A DNA stretch of 64,000 bases, taken from the NCBI RefSeq assembly GCF_029839275.1, contig NZ_JAOCAH010000010.1, forward strand, positions 146,143-210,142, written 5' to 3'. This document shows positions 1-7,924 of this stretch, in pieces. The DNA is from Pseudomonas sp. GD03944 (GTDB lineage Bacteria > Pseudomonadota > Gammaproteobacteria > Pseudomonadales > Pseudomonadaceae). The notes below the pieces were generated by a model. That model was given only the letters and a program-made list of their open reading frames with translations, was not told the DNA's origin and ran no database searches. The number at the start of each line of letters is the position of its first letter. The first letter of the stretch is position 1. Made by a program: the position numbers and the translations under genes.

Positions 1-253
1 AGGCGTTGGCGAAGTCGATCAGGCGACGGGCCACGCCGCCGCTGGTCATGAACGCACCGGACAGCAGGAAGAACGGGATGGCCAGCAGCGTGTAGTGCTC
101 GCTGGTCTCGAACAGTTTGATCGCCAGCGAACGCACCGAGTCGTTACTGAAGAACAGGATGGTCATGGCCCCGGACAAACCCAGGGAGATCGCCACTGGA
201 ATGCCGATGAACATCAGCACGAACAGGGCGATGAAGAGGAAGGCAATGGTCAT
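1..253 (-). CDS. dctM: TRAP C4-dicarboxylate transporter large permease (partial, N-terminus only)
   Basis: Only the first 84 codons are inside the window; the gene runs off the left edge. The reading starts MTIAFLFIALFVLMFIGIPVA and continues as hydrophobic helices with the FFLLSGAFMTSGGVARRL segment typical of DctM, the 12-helix subunit that moves the substrate with sodium. Its ATG overlaps the dctQ stop as ATGA (250-253), so the two small/large membrane subunits are translationally coupled. Family known: DctM/TRAP-T large subunit. Substrate (succinate, fumarate, malate) is inferred from the linked dctBD regulators. Confidence 0.93.
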   Translation of the reverse strand, partial: MTIAFLFIALFVLMFIGIPVAISLGLSGAMTILFFSNDSVRSLAIKLFETSEHYTLLAIPFFLLSGAFMTSGGVARRLIDFANA

Positions 254-888
254 TTGGTGGTCTCCGCCTTGTCGTTCTCAGCCAGCTTGACGGCGTCATC
301 CACCTCACTGTGCAGGCCCAGGCCCTGCTGTTTGCCCTGCAGGACGCGGATGAAAATCTCCAGGAAGCGCACGAACATCAGCGTGAAGCCGATGGGTACG
401 ATCATCACGATGTGCCATTGTTGAATGCCAAAGCGGTCCAGGTCCTCGGCACCGGTGCCGACGCTGAACAGGACGGCGACCCATTGCTCACTGGAATAGG
501 CCATCAGGGCGCAATAGCCGAGGCAGATCAACAGGGCCAGGATGGCAACCCGGCGTTGGTTTTCGGGGTTGAACTGACGCACAACGAGGTCGACGCCAAT
601 GTGCGCGCCGATGCGCACGCCCCAGGCCAGGCCGATGAAGATCAGCCAGCCGAACATGGCCTTGGTCAGGGCCACGCTCCAGGTCATTTCCTGGGCCACG
701 TAGAGGATGCCGTCGCCGATGCTGAACATGGCATCGTTGGCGAAGGGCAGCGAGTCTCCCAGGGAATAGAAAACACCATAGAGGTTGTTGAAAACCACGT
801 AAGAGAAGGTGACCAGGGTCATGCCTGCAAGCAGGAAGGCCACCATGAACTCTTCCAGGTTATTCCAGACACGAGCGACAGCGTGCAT
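250..888 (-). CDS. dctQ: TRAP C4-dicarboxylate transporter small permease
   Basis: The 212-residue protein starts MHAVARVWNNLEEF and has four hydrophobic segments (roughly residues 16-38, 70-95, 110-130 and 150-175), as expected of DctQ, the small four-helix subunit that pairs with DctM. I chose the ATG at 888 because GGAG lies eight bases upstream; the frame stays open to 969 but that longer start has no ribosome site. It follows dctP after 169 bp that contain a strong hairpin, and overlaps dctM by four bases. Membership in the dctPQM operon is clear from order and spacing. Confidence 0.93.
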   Translation of the reverse strand: MHAVARVWNNLEEFMVAFLLAGMTLVTFSYVVFNNLYGVFYSLGDSLPFANDAMFSIGDGILYVAQEMTWSVALTKAMFGWLIFIGLAWGVRIGAHIGVDLVVRQFNPENQRRVAILALLICLGYCALMAYSSEQWVAVLFSVGTGAEDLDRFGIQQWHIVMIVPIGFTLMFVRFLEIFIRVLQGKQQGLGLHSEVDDAVKLAENDKAETTK

Positions 889-1024
889 GGGATTATCTCC
901 GTCAGTAAAGCGGTCGCGAAGCGACGATTGGACAGATGGGTCAGAACGTGCGTGGCGGTTGTCCGCCATGAGTCCCGCTGTCGATGATGCAAGTGGCGGC
1001 GGTTCCGCTCAGGTACCGCCGCGA

Positions 1025-1046
1025 GGGCCTGGCGGTCGCCAGGCCC
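1025..1046 (-). terminator. Strong hairpin between dctP and dctQ
   Basis: GGGCCTGGCG (1025-1034) is perfectly complementary to CGCCAGGCCC (1037-1046). No run of T follows on the minus strand, so it is not a classical terminator. Sitting between the binding-protein gene and the permease genes, it probably stabilises the dctP message or attenuates readthrough, so that more DctP than DctQM is made. That role is inferred. Confidence 0.6.
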
Positions 1047-1057
1047 CGGGGTGTTGC

Positions 1058-2053
1058 TCAGCCAGCCTGGTTGGCGGCTTCGGCGGCCTTGATCAGGTCG
1101 GCACCGATGTCACCTTCGAACTTCTTCCACACCGGACGCATGGCTTCACGCCACAGTTCGCGCTGCTCGGGAGTCAGGGTGATGATTTCGGTGGTGCCGG
1201 CTTCCAGGATGCGCTTCTTGTCGTTCTGGTTCAGCGCTTCGGCCTGCTTGTTCACCTCGACGGTGACTTCGGCCAGGATGGCTTCCAGCTCGGTGCGCAC
1301 GTCATCCGGCAGGCCGGACCAGAACTTGGTGTTGGTGATCACCATGTAGTCCAGTACGCCGTGGTCGGACTCGGTGATGAACTTCTGCACTTCGTGCATC
1401 TTCTGGCTGTAGATGTTCGAGTACGGGTTTTCCGCACCGTTGACCACGCCAGTCTGCAGGCCTTGGTAAACCTCGGCGAAGCTCATTTTGCGCGGCGCAG
1501 CGCGCAGTGCCTTGAACTGCTCGTCCAGTACGGCGGATGCCTGTACACGGAACTTCAGACCACGGGCGTCTTTGGGTTCAACCAGTTTCTTGTTGGCCGA
1601 CAGTTGCTTCATGCCGTTGTGCCAGTAGCCCAGGCCGGTGATGCCCTTGCCTTCCATGGACTTGAGCAGGGCCTGACCTTCCGGGCTCTGCTGGAAGCGG
1701 TCTACCGCGGCGATGTCGTTGAACAGGAACGGCAGGTCGAAGATCTGGATCTGCTTGGTGTAGTGCTCGAACTTGGCCAGGGACGGGGCGATCAGCTGTA
1801 CGTCACCGAGCAGCAGCGCTTCCATTTCCTTGCCGTCGCCGAACAGCGAGGAGTTCGGGTAGACCTGAACGGTGACCTTGCCAGCCATGCGCTCTTCGAC
1901 GAGTTGCTTGAACAGCAGAGCACCCTGGCCTTTCGGGGTGTGCTCAGCCACTACGTGGGCGAACTTGATGACGATCGGGTCGGCAGCCTGTGCCATCCCG
2001 GCGATGCTCAGGGACAGGGCGCAAGCCAGCGCCTTGGCAGTGGTTTTGAACAT
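1058..2053 (-). CDS. dctP: TRAP transporter periplasmic C4-dicarboxylate-binding protein
   Basis: The 331-residue protein has a Sec signal peptide (MFKTTAKALACALSLSIAGMAQA, cleavage about 23/24) followed by a full DctP domain: IKFAHVVAEHTPKGQGA near the N-terminus, the conserved LKFRVQASAVLDEQFKAL segment with the substrate-binding arginine, and GVVNGAENPYSN typical of DctP. It captures succinate, fumarate or malate in the periplasm and hands them to DctQM. It is the first gene of dctPQM. A -24/-12 promoter lies 158 bp upstream, which fits activation by the DctBD system encoded just beyond. Confidence 0.95.
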   Translation of the reverse strand: MFKTTAKALACALSLSIAGMAQAADPIVIKFAHVVAEHTPKGQGALLFKQLVEERMAGKVTVQVYPNSSLFGDGKEMEALLLGDVQLIAPSLAKFEHYTKQIQIFDLPFLFNDIAAVDRFQQSPEGQALLKSMEGKGITGLGYWHNGMKQLSANKKLVEPKDARGLKFRVQASAVLDEQFKALRAAPRKMSFAEVYQGLQTGVVNGAENPYSNIYSQKMHEVQKFITESDHGVLDYMVITNTKFWSGLPDDVRTELEAILAEVTVEVNKQAEALNQNDKKRILEAGTTEIITLTPEQRELWREAMRPVWKKFEGDIGADLIKAAEAANQAG

Positions 2054-2397
2054 GCGAGTTTTTCCTCTTGTTATGTGTCGTCGTGTTTAGCGCTGTGGCG
2101 CTGATAAGCGGACAAACAAGAGCAAGGGGGGACGCCGTTCGAGAACGGACGCGGGTGGAATGCTAAGCCCCTGAACTTGTACTTGTTGGTTCGCCTGGCG
2201 CGAAGGGTAGAGCAACCGTCATGCCAGCCTTGTGACAGGCGACACAACAGACTTTTCAGAAAGCCGTGAGAGGCCCGTGGAATAGCACTGGCACGCTGTT
2301 CGATTGTAGGACGAGAAGTTTGTTACGTCATATTGAGGGAGCCTCCGACGCGCGGTCGGAGCGTCCGCAGTACTACTGATGAGCGGAAAGCTGCCGA
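2054..2397. other. dctP-dctD intergenic region
   Basis: This 344-bp gap holds the dctP sigma-54 promoter (2211-2226) and a 7-bp stem hairpin just past dctD: CTCCGAC (2343-2349) with GTCGGAG (2355-2361). The hairpin could end the dctBD message but lacks a T run. The space between is the natural location of DctD enhancer sites; I could not pick out a convincing repeated site by eye. No gene is apparent. Confidence 0.5.
2211..2226 (-). promoter_or_regulatory. Sigma-54 (-24/-12) promoter of dctPQM
   Basis: On the minus strand the sequence reads TGGCATGACGGTTGCT, against the consensus TGGCACG-N4-TTGCW, with GG and GC at the exact required spacing. Transcription would start near 2200, giving a ~145-base leader before dctP. 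DctD, an enhancer-binding protein encoded upstream, is the expected activator; its sites should lie in about 2230-2390. Confidence 0.85.
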
Positions 2398-3786
2398 TCA
2401 GTCCTGGTCCTCTGGCGGGGACCCGCCAGCGTCGGCAAAGTTAAGCCCGTGCTTGCGCAGCTTGTCGTGCAGCGTCTTGCGCGGCACGCCGAGCGCTTCG
2501 GCCAGGCTGCGCAGCGAACCGTGGGGGCGCGTCAGTTCGGCGGCAATCAGGGCGCGCTCGAACGCTTCCACCTGCTCGCTGAGGTTGCCGGCCTGGGGCA
2601 CGTTGCTCAGGTGCTGGTCGAGCGGGCGCTCCAGGTCCAGGTCCAGGCCCAGGGCGAAGCGCTCTGCCGCGTTCTGCAGTTCGCGAACATTGCCTGGCCA
2701 GGGGTTACGCAGCAGCAGGGCGCGCTGCCCAGGCTGCAGTTCGCGCACCGGCATGCCGTGGCGGGCGCTGGCGGCATCGGCGAAGTGCTGGAACAGCAGC
2801 AGGCTGTCCTCGCCCCGCTCACGCAGGGGCGGAATGCGCAGGGGCGCGACATTCAGGCGGTAGTAGAGGTCGGCGCGGAAGCGGCCCTGGTCGGCGGCCT
2901 GGCGCAGGTCTTCCTTGGTGGCGGCGATGACGCGGATGTCCAGCGGGATCAGCTGGTTGCCACCGAGGCGCTCGACGACCCGTTCCTGCAGCAGACGCAG
3001 CAGCTTGACCTGCACCTCCAGGGTCATGCTTTCGATCTCATCGAGGAACAGGGTGCCGCCGTTGGCGAATTCGAACTTGCCGATGCGGCGCTTCTGCGCA
3101 CCGGTGAAGGCCCCCGGCTCGTGGCCGAACAGCTCGCTTTCCACCACGGACTCGGCCAGGGCACCGGCGTTGATCGCGACGAAGGGGCCGTCGCGGCGGC
3201 TCGACAGATCGTGCAGGGCTCGGGCGACCACTTCCTTGCCGGCCCCGGTCTCACCCAGGATCAGCACGTCGGTGGAAATGCTGGCCAGGGCACCGATCTG
3301 CTCACGCAGGCGCTGGATGGCCGGGGACTGACCGACCAGGCGAGTGGACAGCTGCTGGCGGTCCGCCAGGGCCATGCGCAGGCTGCGGTTGTCCAGCACC
3401 AGGCGGCGCAGGGCCAGGGCGCGGCGCACGCTGTCGAGCAGGTCTTCGCTGGCGAAGGGCTTTTCCAGGAAGTCGTAGGCGCCGGCGCGCATGGCCTGCA
3501 CGGCCAGCGGCACGTCGCCGTGGCCGGTGATCAGCAGCACCGGCAGTTCCGGGTCCTGCTCGTGCAGTTGCTTGAGCAGTTCCAGGCCGTCCACACCCGG
3601 CATGCGGATATCGCTGACCACCACGCCGGGCCAGTCGCGCTCAATGCGCTCGGCCAGCCCCTGGGCATCGGACAGGGTGGTGACCTTGAGGCCGGCCAGG
3701 TCCAGGGTCTGGCTCAGGGCCTGGCGCAGGTGGGGGTCGTCGTCGATCAGCAGCACCTGGGTGCGGGCGTCGATAGTCGTGCTCAT
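2398..3786 (-). CDS. dctD: C4-dicarboxylate response regulator, sigma-54 activator
   Basis: The 462-residue protein has a receiver domain (residues ~8-125; acidic pair at 16-17, phosphoacceptor Asp in VVVSDIRMPG near 59), a sigma-54 AAA+ domain (~148-375; Walker A GETGAGKE, sigma-54 contact loop GAFTGA, LFLDEIE) and a Fis-type helix-turn-helix at the C-terminus (SLRSLAEALGVPRKTLHDKL). It is phosphorylated by DctB and drives dctPQM from the -24/-12 promoter. The ATG overlaps the dctB stop (ATGA, 3783-3786), with GAGGA eight bases upstream. Confidence 0.95.
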   Translation of the reverse strand: MSTTIDARTQVLLIDDDPHLRQALSQTLDLAGLKVTTLSDAQGLAERIERDWPGVVVSDIRMPGVDGLELLKQLHEQDPELPVLLITGHGDVPLAVQAMRAGAYDFLEKPFASEDLLDSVRRALALRRLVLDNRSLRMALADRQQLSTRLVGQSPAIQRLREQIGALASISTDVLILGETGAGKEVVARALHDLSSRRDGPFVAINAGALAESVVESELFGHEPGAFTGAQKRRIGKFEFANGGTLFLDEIESMTLEVQVKLLRLLQERVVERLGGNQLIPLDIRVIAATKEDLRQAADQGRFRADLYYRLNVAPLRIPPLRERGEDSLLLFQHFADAASARHGMPVRELQPGQRALLLRNPWPGNVRELQNAAERFALGLDLDLERPLDQHLSNVPQAGNLSEQVEAFERALIAAELTRPHGSLRSLAEALGVPRKTLHDKLRKHGLNFADAGGSPPEDQD

Positions 3787-5597
3787 ACAGCAAAGTCCTC
3801 GGGCGACTGGGGTTTCAGGCCGTGTTCAGCGGCATGCAGACGCAGGGTCAACAGGGCGCCACCGTCGGGGTGGTTGGCGAACAGCAGTTCGCCATCGAGG
3901 GCGCGCATCAGGGTGTCGCAAATCGCCAGGCCAAGGCCCAGGCCCTGGGCGCTGGTCTTGGTGGTGAAAAAGGGCTCACGGGCGCGCTGCAGGGCTTCGG
4001 CGCTGAAGCCGGGACCGTTGTCGCGCAGGTGCAGTTGGACGCCCTCCGCGGTGCGTTCGGCACTCAGCCAGATACGCCGCGGATGGGGTTTTTCGCCCAG
4101 GGCATCGAGGGCATTGGCCAGCAGGTTGCCGAGGACCTGGCGCAGGCGGGTTTCGCCGGCCTGCACCCACAGGGTTTCCTCGGGCAGGTCGCGGATCAGC
4201 TCGACCTCCATGGCGCGCCGGCGCTTGGCCAGCAGGGCCAGGGCGTCGTCCAGGGCCGGTTGCAGGGCCACGCTTTCCGGCGCGTGCCGGTCGCGGCGGG
4301 CGAAAGCACGCAGATGGGCGATGATCGAAGCCATGCGCTCGGTCAGCTGGCTGATCAGCTTGAGGTTGCCCCGGGCGTCCTCGGTGCGCTCGTGGTCAAG
4401 CAATACCCCGGCGTTATCGGCATAGCTGCGAATGGCGGCCAGGGGCTGGTTGAGCTCATGGCTGATACTCGCGCTCATGGTGCCGAGTGCCGACAGTTTG
4501 CCGGCCTGGACCAGCTCGTCCTGGGCGCGTACCAGCTCCTGCTGCGCCTGTTCGCGCTCCAGCACTTCGTCCTTGAGGCGGCTGTTGAGCAGCTCCAGGT
4601 CCTGGGTGCGCTCCCGGACGTTCTGCTCCAGCTCCGCGCGGGCCCGGGTGTCCAGGGCGATGCGTTCGAGATAGTGGCGGCGGCGCTGCATCGCCAGGCC
4701 GACCAGCAGGATCAGCACCAGCAGAGTCGCGCCGCCGATGGCCACGGCAGTACGTACCGGCCGGTCGATCAGGGTGCGGGGGGCGAGGATGCTCACCGTC
4801 CAGTCGATCTCTTCGAGGTCGCGGTTCTGTCGGAGCCAGGCGCTTTCGTTGATCTTCAGCGGTGGCGGCGACTGGGTGGGGTAGGGGATGTTGGCGGAAA
4901 TCGCCGCCCGCTCCGCGCTGTCCAGCGGGCGAGTGGCCCGGAAGCGCCAGTCGCCGCGCGAGGTCAGGATCACCACGCCATTGGAATCAGTCACCAGCAG
5001 CTGTTCCGGCGTGTTGCCCCACAGGGTTTCGGTGTGGTCGAGGTCGACCTTGACCACCAGGGCGCCGAGGTTGCGGTTGTCCTCGCGCACCGCGGCGGCA
5101 AAGTAGTAGCCGCGCTTGCCGGAGGTGGTGCCGAGGCCGAAAAAGCGCCCGGGGCGCCCGGCTATCGCCTCGCGGAAGTAGGGGCGAAAGGCGAAGTTGC
5201 GGTCGATGAAGCTGTCTGTCTGGTCCCAGTTGGAGGTGGCCAGGGTATTGCCCTGGGGATCCATCAGGTAGATCACGTCGGCCCCGACCTGCTCGCGCAC
5301 CTTGTGCAGCAGGCGGTTGGCCTTGTCCATGGCGACGGGGTCGTCCGGTGACTGCAGCACGTTGCGCACGGCCGGCAGGTCGCCCAGGATCGGCGGCAGC
5401 ACTTCGTAGCGGCGCAGGTTGCCCAGCAGGTTGGCGACGTAGAGGTCGAGGGTCTGGCGGTTCTGTTCGATCAGCTCGCCGCTGTAGTAACGCTCCGCCA
5501 ACTGGTGCAACGGCCACAGCAGGGGCGTCAGCAGCAGGGCCAGCAGCGCGAGGCTGCGCCAGCGTGGGCGTTTGGTCATGAGCGCGGGGTCGGTCAT
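3783..5597 (-). CDS. dctB: C4-dicarboxylate sensor histidine kinase
   Basis: The protein (604 residues from the ATG at 5597) has one N-terminal helix, a large periplasmic double-PDC sensor region, a second helix (VLILLVGLA), a coiled coil, the phosphoacceptor H-box (ISHELNQPLAAIRSYADNAG) and the kinase ATPase domain (NLLANALDA, DNGPGFS, GLGLGLAICDTL). This is the layout of DctB, which senses external C4-dicarboxylates and phosphorylates DctD. A GTG at 5633 is in frame, but the sequence there (CATAAT) looks more like a promoter -10, so I prefer 5597; ATG 5579 is also possible. Confidence 0.92.
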   Translation of the reverse strand: MTDPALMTKRPRWRSLALLALLLTPLLWPLHQLAERYYSGELIEQNRQTLDLYVANLLGNLRRYEVLPPILGDLPAVRNVLQSPDDPVAMDKANRLLHKVREQVGADVIYLMDPQGNTLATSNWDQTDSFIDRNFAFRPYFREAIAGRPGRFFGLGTTSGKRGYYFAAAVREDNRNLGALVVKVDLDHTETLWGNTPEQLLVTDSNGVVILTSRGDWRFRATRPLDSAERAAISANIPYPTQSPPPLKINESAWLRQNRDLEEIDWTVSILAPRTLIDRPVRTAVAIGGATLLVLILLVGLAMQRRRHYLERIALDTRARAELEQNVRERTQDLELLNSRLKDEVLEREQAQQELVRAQDELVQAGKLSALGTMSASISHELNQPLAAIRSYADNAGVLLDHERTEDARGNLKLISQLTERMASIIAHLRAFARRDRHAPESVALQPALDDALALLAKRRRAMEVELIRDLPEETLWVQAGETRLRQVLGNLLANALDALGEKPHPRRIWLSAERTAEGVQLHLRDNGPGFSAEALQRAREPFFTTKTSAQGLGLGLAICDTLMRALDGELLFANHPDGGALLTLRLHAAEHGLKPQSPEDFAV

Positions 5598-5642
5598 CGG
5601 GGCGGTCGCCTGGGGAACCGGCCTATTATGCACGTTCGCGCT

Positions 5643-6512
5643 TCAGCGGGGACCGTGCAGGCACTCGAGCAACGCGCTGGGCCAGTCGGGCAGCTGCACG
5701 AACCACTCCTTTTGCAGGCGGCTGCAGTCGAGGCGCGAATTGAGCGGCCGCCGCGCCGGCGTCGGGTACTCGCTGCTGGGAATGGCCTGTAACTGGGCCA
5801 CCGGTTTGCCCTGCAGGCGCAACTGCTCGGCGATGGCACTGGCGAAACCGAACCAGGAAATCTCGCCCTGGGCCGTCAGGTGGTAGGTGCCCCAGGGGCC
5901 GCCCTGGTCGTTGCGCCAGTGCTGGATGATCTGTTCGGTGGTCTGGGCGATGCTGCCGGCCCAGGTCGGGGCGCCGACCTGGTCGACCACCACATTGAGG
6001 CTTTCCCGTTCCTGCAGCAGGCGTTGCATGGTCAGCAGGAAATTGCGGCCGTGCAGGGAGTACACCCAGCTGGTGCGCAGGATCAGGTGCGCGCCGCCGA
6101 CCGCCTGGATCGCCTGTTCGCCGGCCCATTTGCTCTGGCCGTAGACGCCCAGGGGCGTGGGGGTGTCGGCTTCGGTGTAGGCCGTTTCCTTGCTGCCATC
6201 GAACACGTAATCGGTGGAGTAGTGGATCAGCGGAGCGCCCAGCGCGGCGGCCTCTTCGGCAAGGATGCCGGGGCCTGTCGCGTTGATGGCGAAGGCCAGG
6301 TCGCGCTCGCTTTCCGCCTGGTCGACCGCGGTGTAGGCCGCGGCATTGATGATCAGATCCGGGCGCAGGTCGCGCACCTGCTGGCGAATCTGCTCGGGCC
6401 TGGCCAGGTCGAGTTGCTGGCTGCCGCGGACGATCACCTGTCCCTGGCCTGCCAGGCGCAATTGCAATTCACGGCTGACCTGTCCGTTGGCACCGATCAG
6501 AAGAATGTTCAT
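5643..6512 (-). CDS. rfbD: dTDP-4-dehydrorhamnose reductase
   Basis: The 289-residue short-chain dehydrogenase has the N-terminal nucleotide fold (MNILLIGANGQVSREL) and the catalytic Tyr/Lys pair in VYGQSKWAGE, plus the substrate motif INAAAYTAVDQAE. It reduces dTDP-4-keto-L-rhamnose to dTDP-L-rhamnose with NAD(P)H, the last step of the pathway. It is the last gene of the four-gene operon and overlaps rfbC by four bases (ATGA); GGAG precedes the start. The product feeds LPS core/O-antigen and, in many pseudomonads, rhamnolipid synthesis. Confidence 0.95.
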   Translation of the reverse strand: MNILLIGANGQVSRELQLRLAGQGQVIVRGSQQLDLARPEQIRQQVRDLRPDLIINAAAYTAVDQAESERDLAFAINATGPGILAEEAAALGAPLIHYSTDYVFDGSKETAYTEADTPTPLGVYGQSKWAGEQAIQAVGGAHLILRTSWVYSLHGRNFLLTMQRLLQERESLNVVVDQVGAPTWAGSIAQTTEQIIQHWRNDQGGPWGTYHLTAQGEISWFGFASAIAEQLRLQGKPVAQLQAIPSSEYPTPARRPLNSRLDCSRLQKEWFVQLPDWPSALLECLHGPR

Positions 6513-7054
6513 GGAAACAGCTCCGCTTCGTCATAGCGGCTGCCGGCCTGGTCCTTTGCCGACAGCTGCGGTGTGAAGTCCAGTGGCCAGTCGATGGCCA
6601 GCGTGGGGTCGTCCCAGCGTATGCAGCGCTCGTGGGCGGGGGCGTAGTAGTCGGTGGTCTTGTAGAGAAACTCTGCATGCTCGCTGAGCACCACGAAGCC
6701 ATGGGCGAAACCTTCCGGTACCCAGAGCTGGCGCTTGTTTTCCGCTGACAGGTGGACGCCGACCCACTGCCCGCAGGTGGGGGAGTGGCGGCGAATATCG
6801 ACCGCGACGTCATACACCTCGCCGGCGGCGACCCGCACCAGCTTGCCCTGGGCCTGCTGCAGTTGATAGTGCAGGCCGCGCAGCACGCCGCGCTGGGAGC
6901 GCGAATGGTTGTCCTGGACGAACTCGCGCTCCAGGCCGGTGGCTTCGGCAAAGGCGCGCGCATTGAAGCTTTCGAAGAAAAAGCCGCGATCGTCGCCGAA
7001 AATGCGGGGTTCAAGGATGAGCACGTCGGGAATCTGGGTGCGGATCACTTGCAT
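6509..7054 (-). CDS. rfbC: dTDP-4-dehydrorhamnose 3,5-epimerase
   Basis: This 181-residue cupin-fold epimerase carries the hallmark RGVLRGLHYQ (catalytic His), the DxRxxSPTCGQW segment and the TTDYYAP tyrosine motif. It converts dTDP-4-keto-6-deoxyglucose to dTDP-4-keto-L-rhamnose. GAGGAA lies upstream of the ATG, inside the end of rfbA, from which it is separated by only three bases. Third gene of the rhamnose operon. Confidence 0.95.
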   Translation of the reverse strand: MQVIRTQIPDVLILEPRIFGDDRGFFFESFNARAFAEATGLEREFVQDNHSRSQRGVLRGLHYQLQQAQGKLVRVAAGEVYDVAVDIRRHSPTCGQWVGVHLSAENKRQLWVPEGFAHGFVVLSEHAEFLYKTTDYYAPAHERCIRWDDPTLAIDWPLDFTPQLSAKDQAGSRYDEAELFP

Positions 7055-7057
7055 GCG

Positions 7058-7924
7058 TCATTCCTCTGCCAGGCCGAACAGGTACTGGCCATAGCCGGTC
7101 TTGCCGAACGCCTGGGCCTGCTTCAGCAGTTGTTCGCGATCGATCCAGCCCTGCTGGTAGGCGATTTCTTCCAGGCAGGCGACCTTCAGGCCCTGGCGGT
7201 GTTCGATGGTCTGCACGTACTGGGAGGCCTCCAGCAGGCTGTCGTGGGTGCCGGTGTCGAGCCAGGCGAAACCGCGGCCGAAGCGTTCGACCCGCAGGTC
7301 GCCACGTTGCAGGTAGGCATTGTTGACATCGGTGATCTCCAGCTCGCCACGGGGCGAGGGTTTGACCGCCTTGGCGATCTCGATCACGTCGTTGTCGTAG
7401 AAGTACAGGCCGGTCACGGCGTAGCTGGATTTCGGCTGCTTGGGCTTCTCTTCGATGGAGATGGCATTGCCCCCCTCGTCGAATTCGACCACGCCAAAGC
7501 GCTCAGGGTCCTTGACCCAGTAGCCGAAGACGGTGGCGCCCCTGGCTTCGCGGGCTGCGCGCAGCAGCTTTTCGGTGAAGTGCTGGCCGTGGAAGATGTT
7601 GTCGCCGAGGATCAGGCACACCGGATCCCGGCCGATGAACGATTCGCCGATCAGGAACGCCTGGGCCAGGCCGTCGGGGGACGGCTGCTCGGCATAACTG
7701 AAACGCACACCGAACTGACTGCCATCACCGAGCATCTTCTCGAACTGCGGCAGGTCGTGGGGGGTGGAGATGATCAGGATGTCGCGGATGCCGGCCAGCA
7801 TCTGCACCGAGATCGGGTAGTAGATCATCGGCTTGTCGTAGATCGGCAGCAGCTGCTTGGACACGCCCAGGGTGATGGGGTGCAGGCGGGTGCCGGAGCC
7901 GCCGGCGAGGATGATTCCTTTCAT
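7058..7924 (-). CDS. rfbA: Glucose-1-phosphate thymidylyltransferase
   Basis: The 288-residue nucleotidyltransferase begins MKGIILAGGSGTRLHPIT (nucleotide-binding loop) and has the family signatures SKQLLPIYDKPMIYYP, CLILGDNIFHG and WLDTGTHDSLLEA. It joins dTTP and glucose-1-phosphate to make dTDP-glucose, the committed step, normally feedback-inhibited by dTDP-rhamnose. I chose the ATG at 7924 since the family starts there; the open frame continues to 7978 inside rfbB. Its start overlaps the rfbB stop (ATGA, 7921-7924). Confidence 0.95.
   Translation of the reverse strand: MKGIILAGGSGTRLHPITLGVSKQLLPIYDKPMIYYPISVQMLAGIRDILIISTPHDLPQFEKMLGDGSQFGVRFSYAEQPSPDGLAQAFLIGESFIGRDPVCLILGDNIFHGQHFTEKLLRAAREARGATVFGYWVKDPERFGVVEFDEGGNAISIEEKPKQPKSSYAVTGLYFYDNDVIEIAKAVKPSPRGELEITDVNNAYLQRGDLRVERFGRGFAWLDTGTHDSLLEASQYVQTIEHRQGLKVACLEEIAYQQGWIDREQLLKQAQAFGKTGYGQYLFGLAEE

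Noticed and set aside
809..2104. Long plus-strand open frame opposite dctP
   Set aside because: It is antisense to a gene with a clear signal peptide and family match, and its protein has no recognisable domain; such frames are common in GC-rich DNA.
2289..2304. TGGCACG on the plus strand, sigma-54-like
   Set aside because: The -12 element is not TTGC and no plus-strand gene follows; the minus-strand promoter at 2211-2226 explains the region.
2449..4425. 658-codon plus-strand open frame opposite dctD and dctB
   Set aside because: Antisense to two well-defined regulators; composition (Gln/Gly/Ala-rich) is the usual shadow of a high-GC gene.
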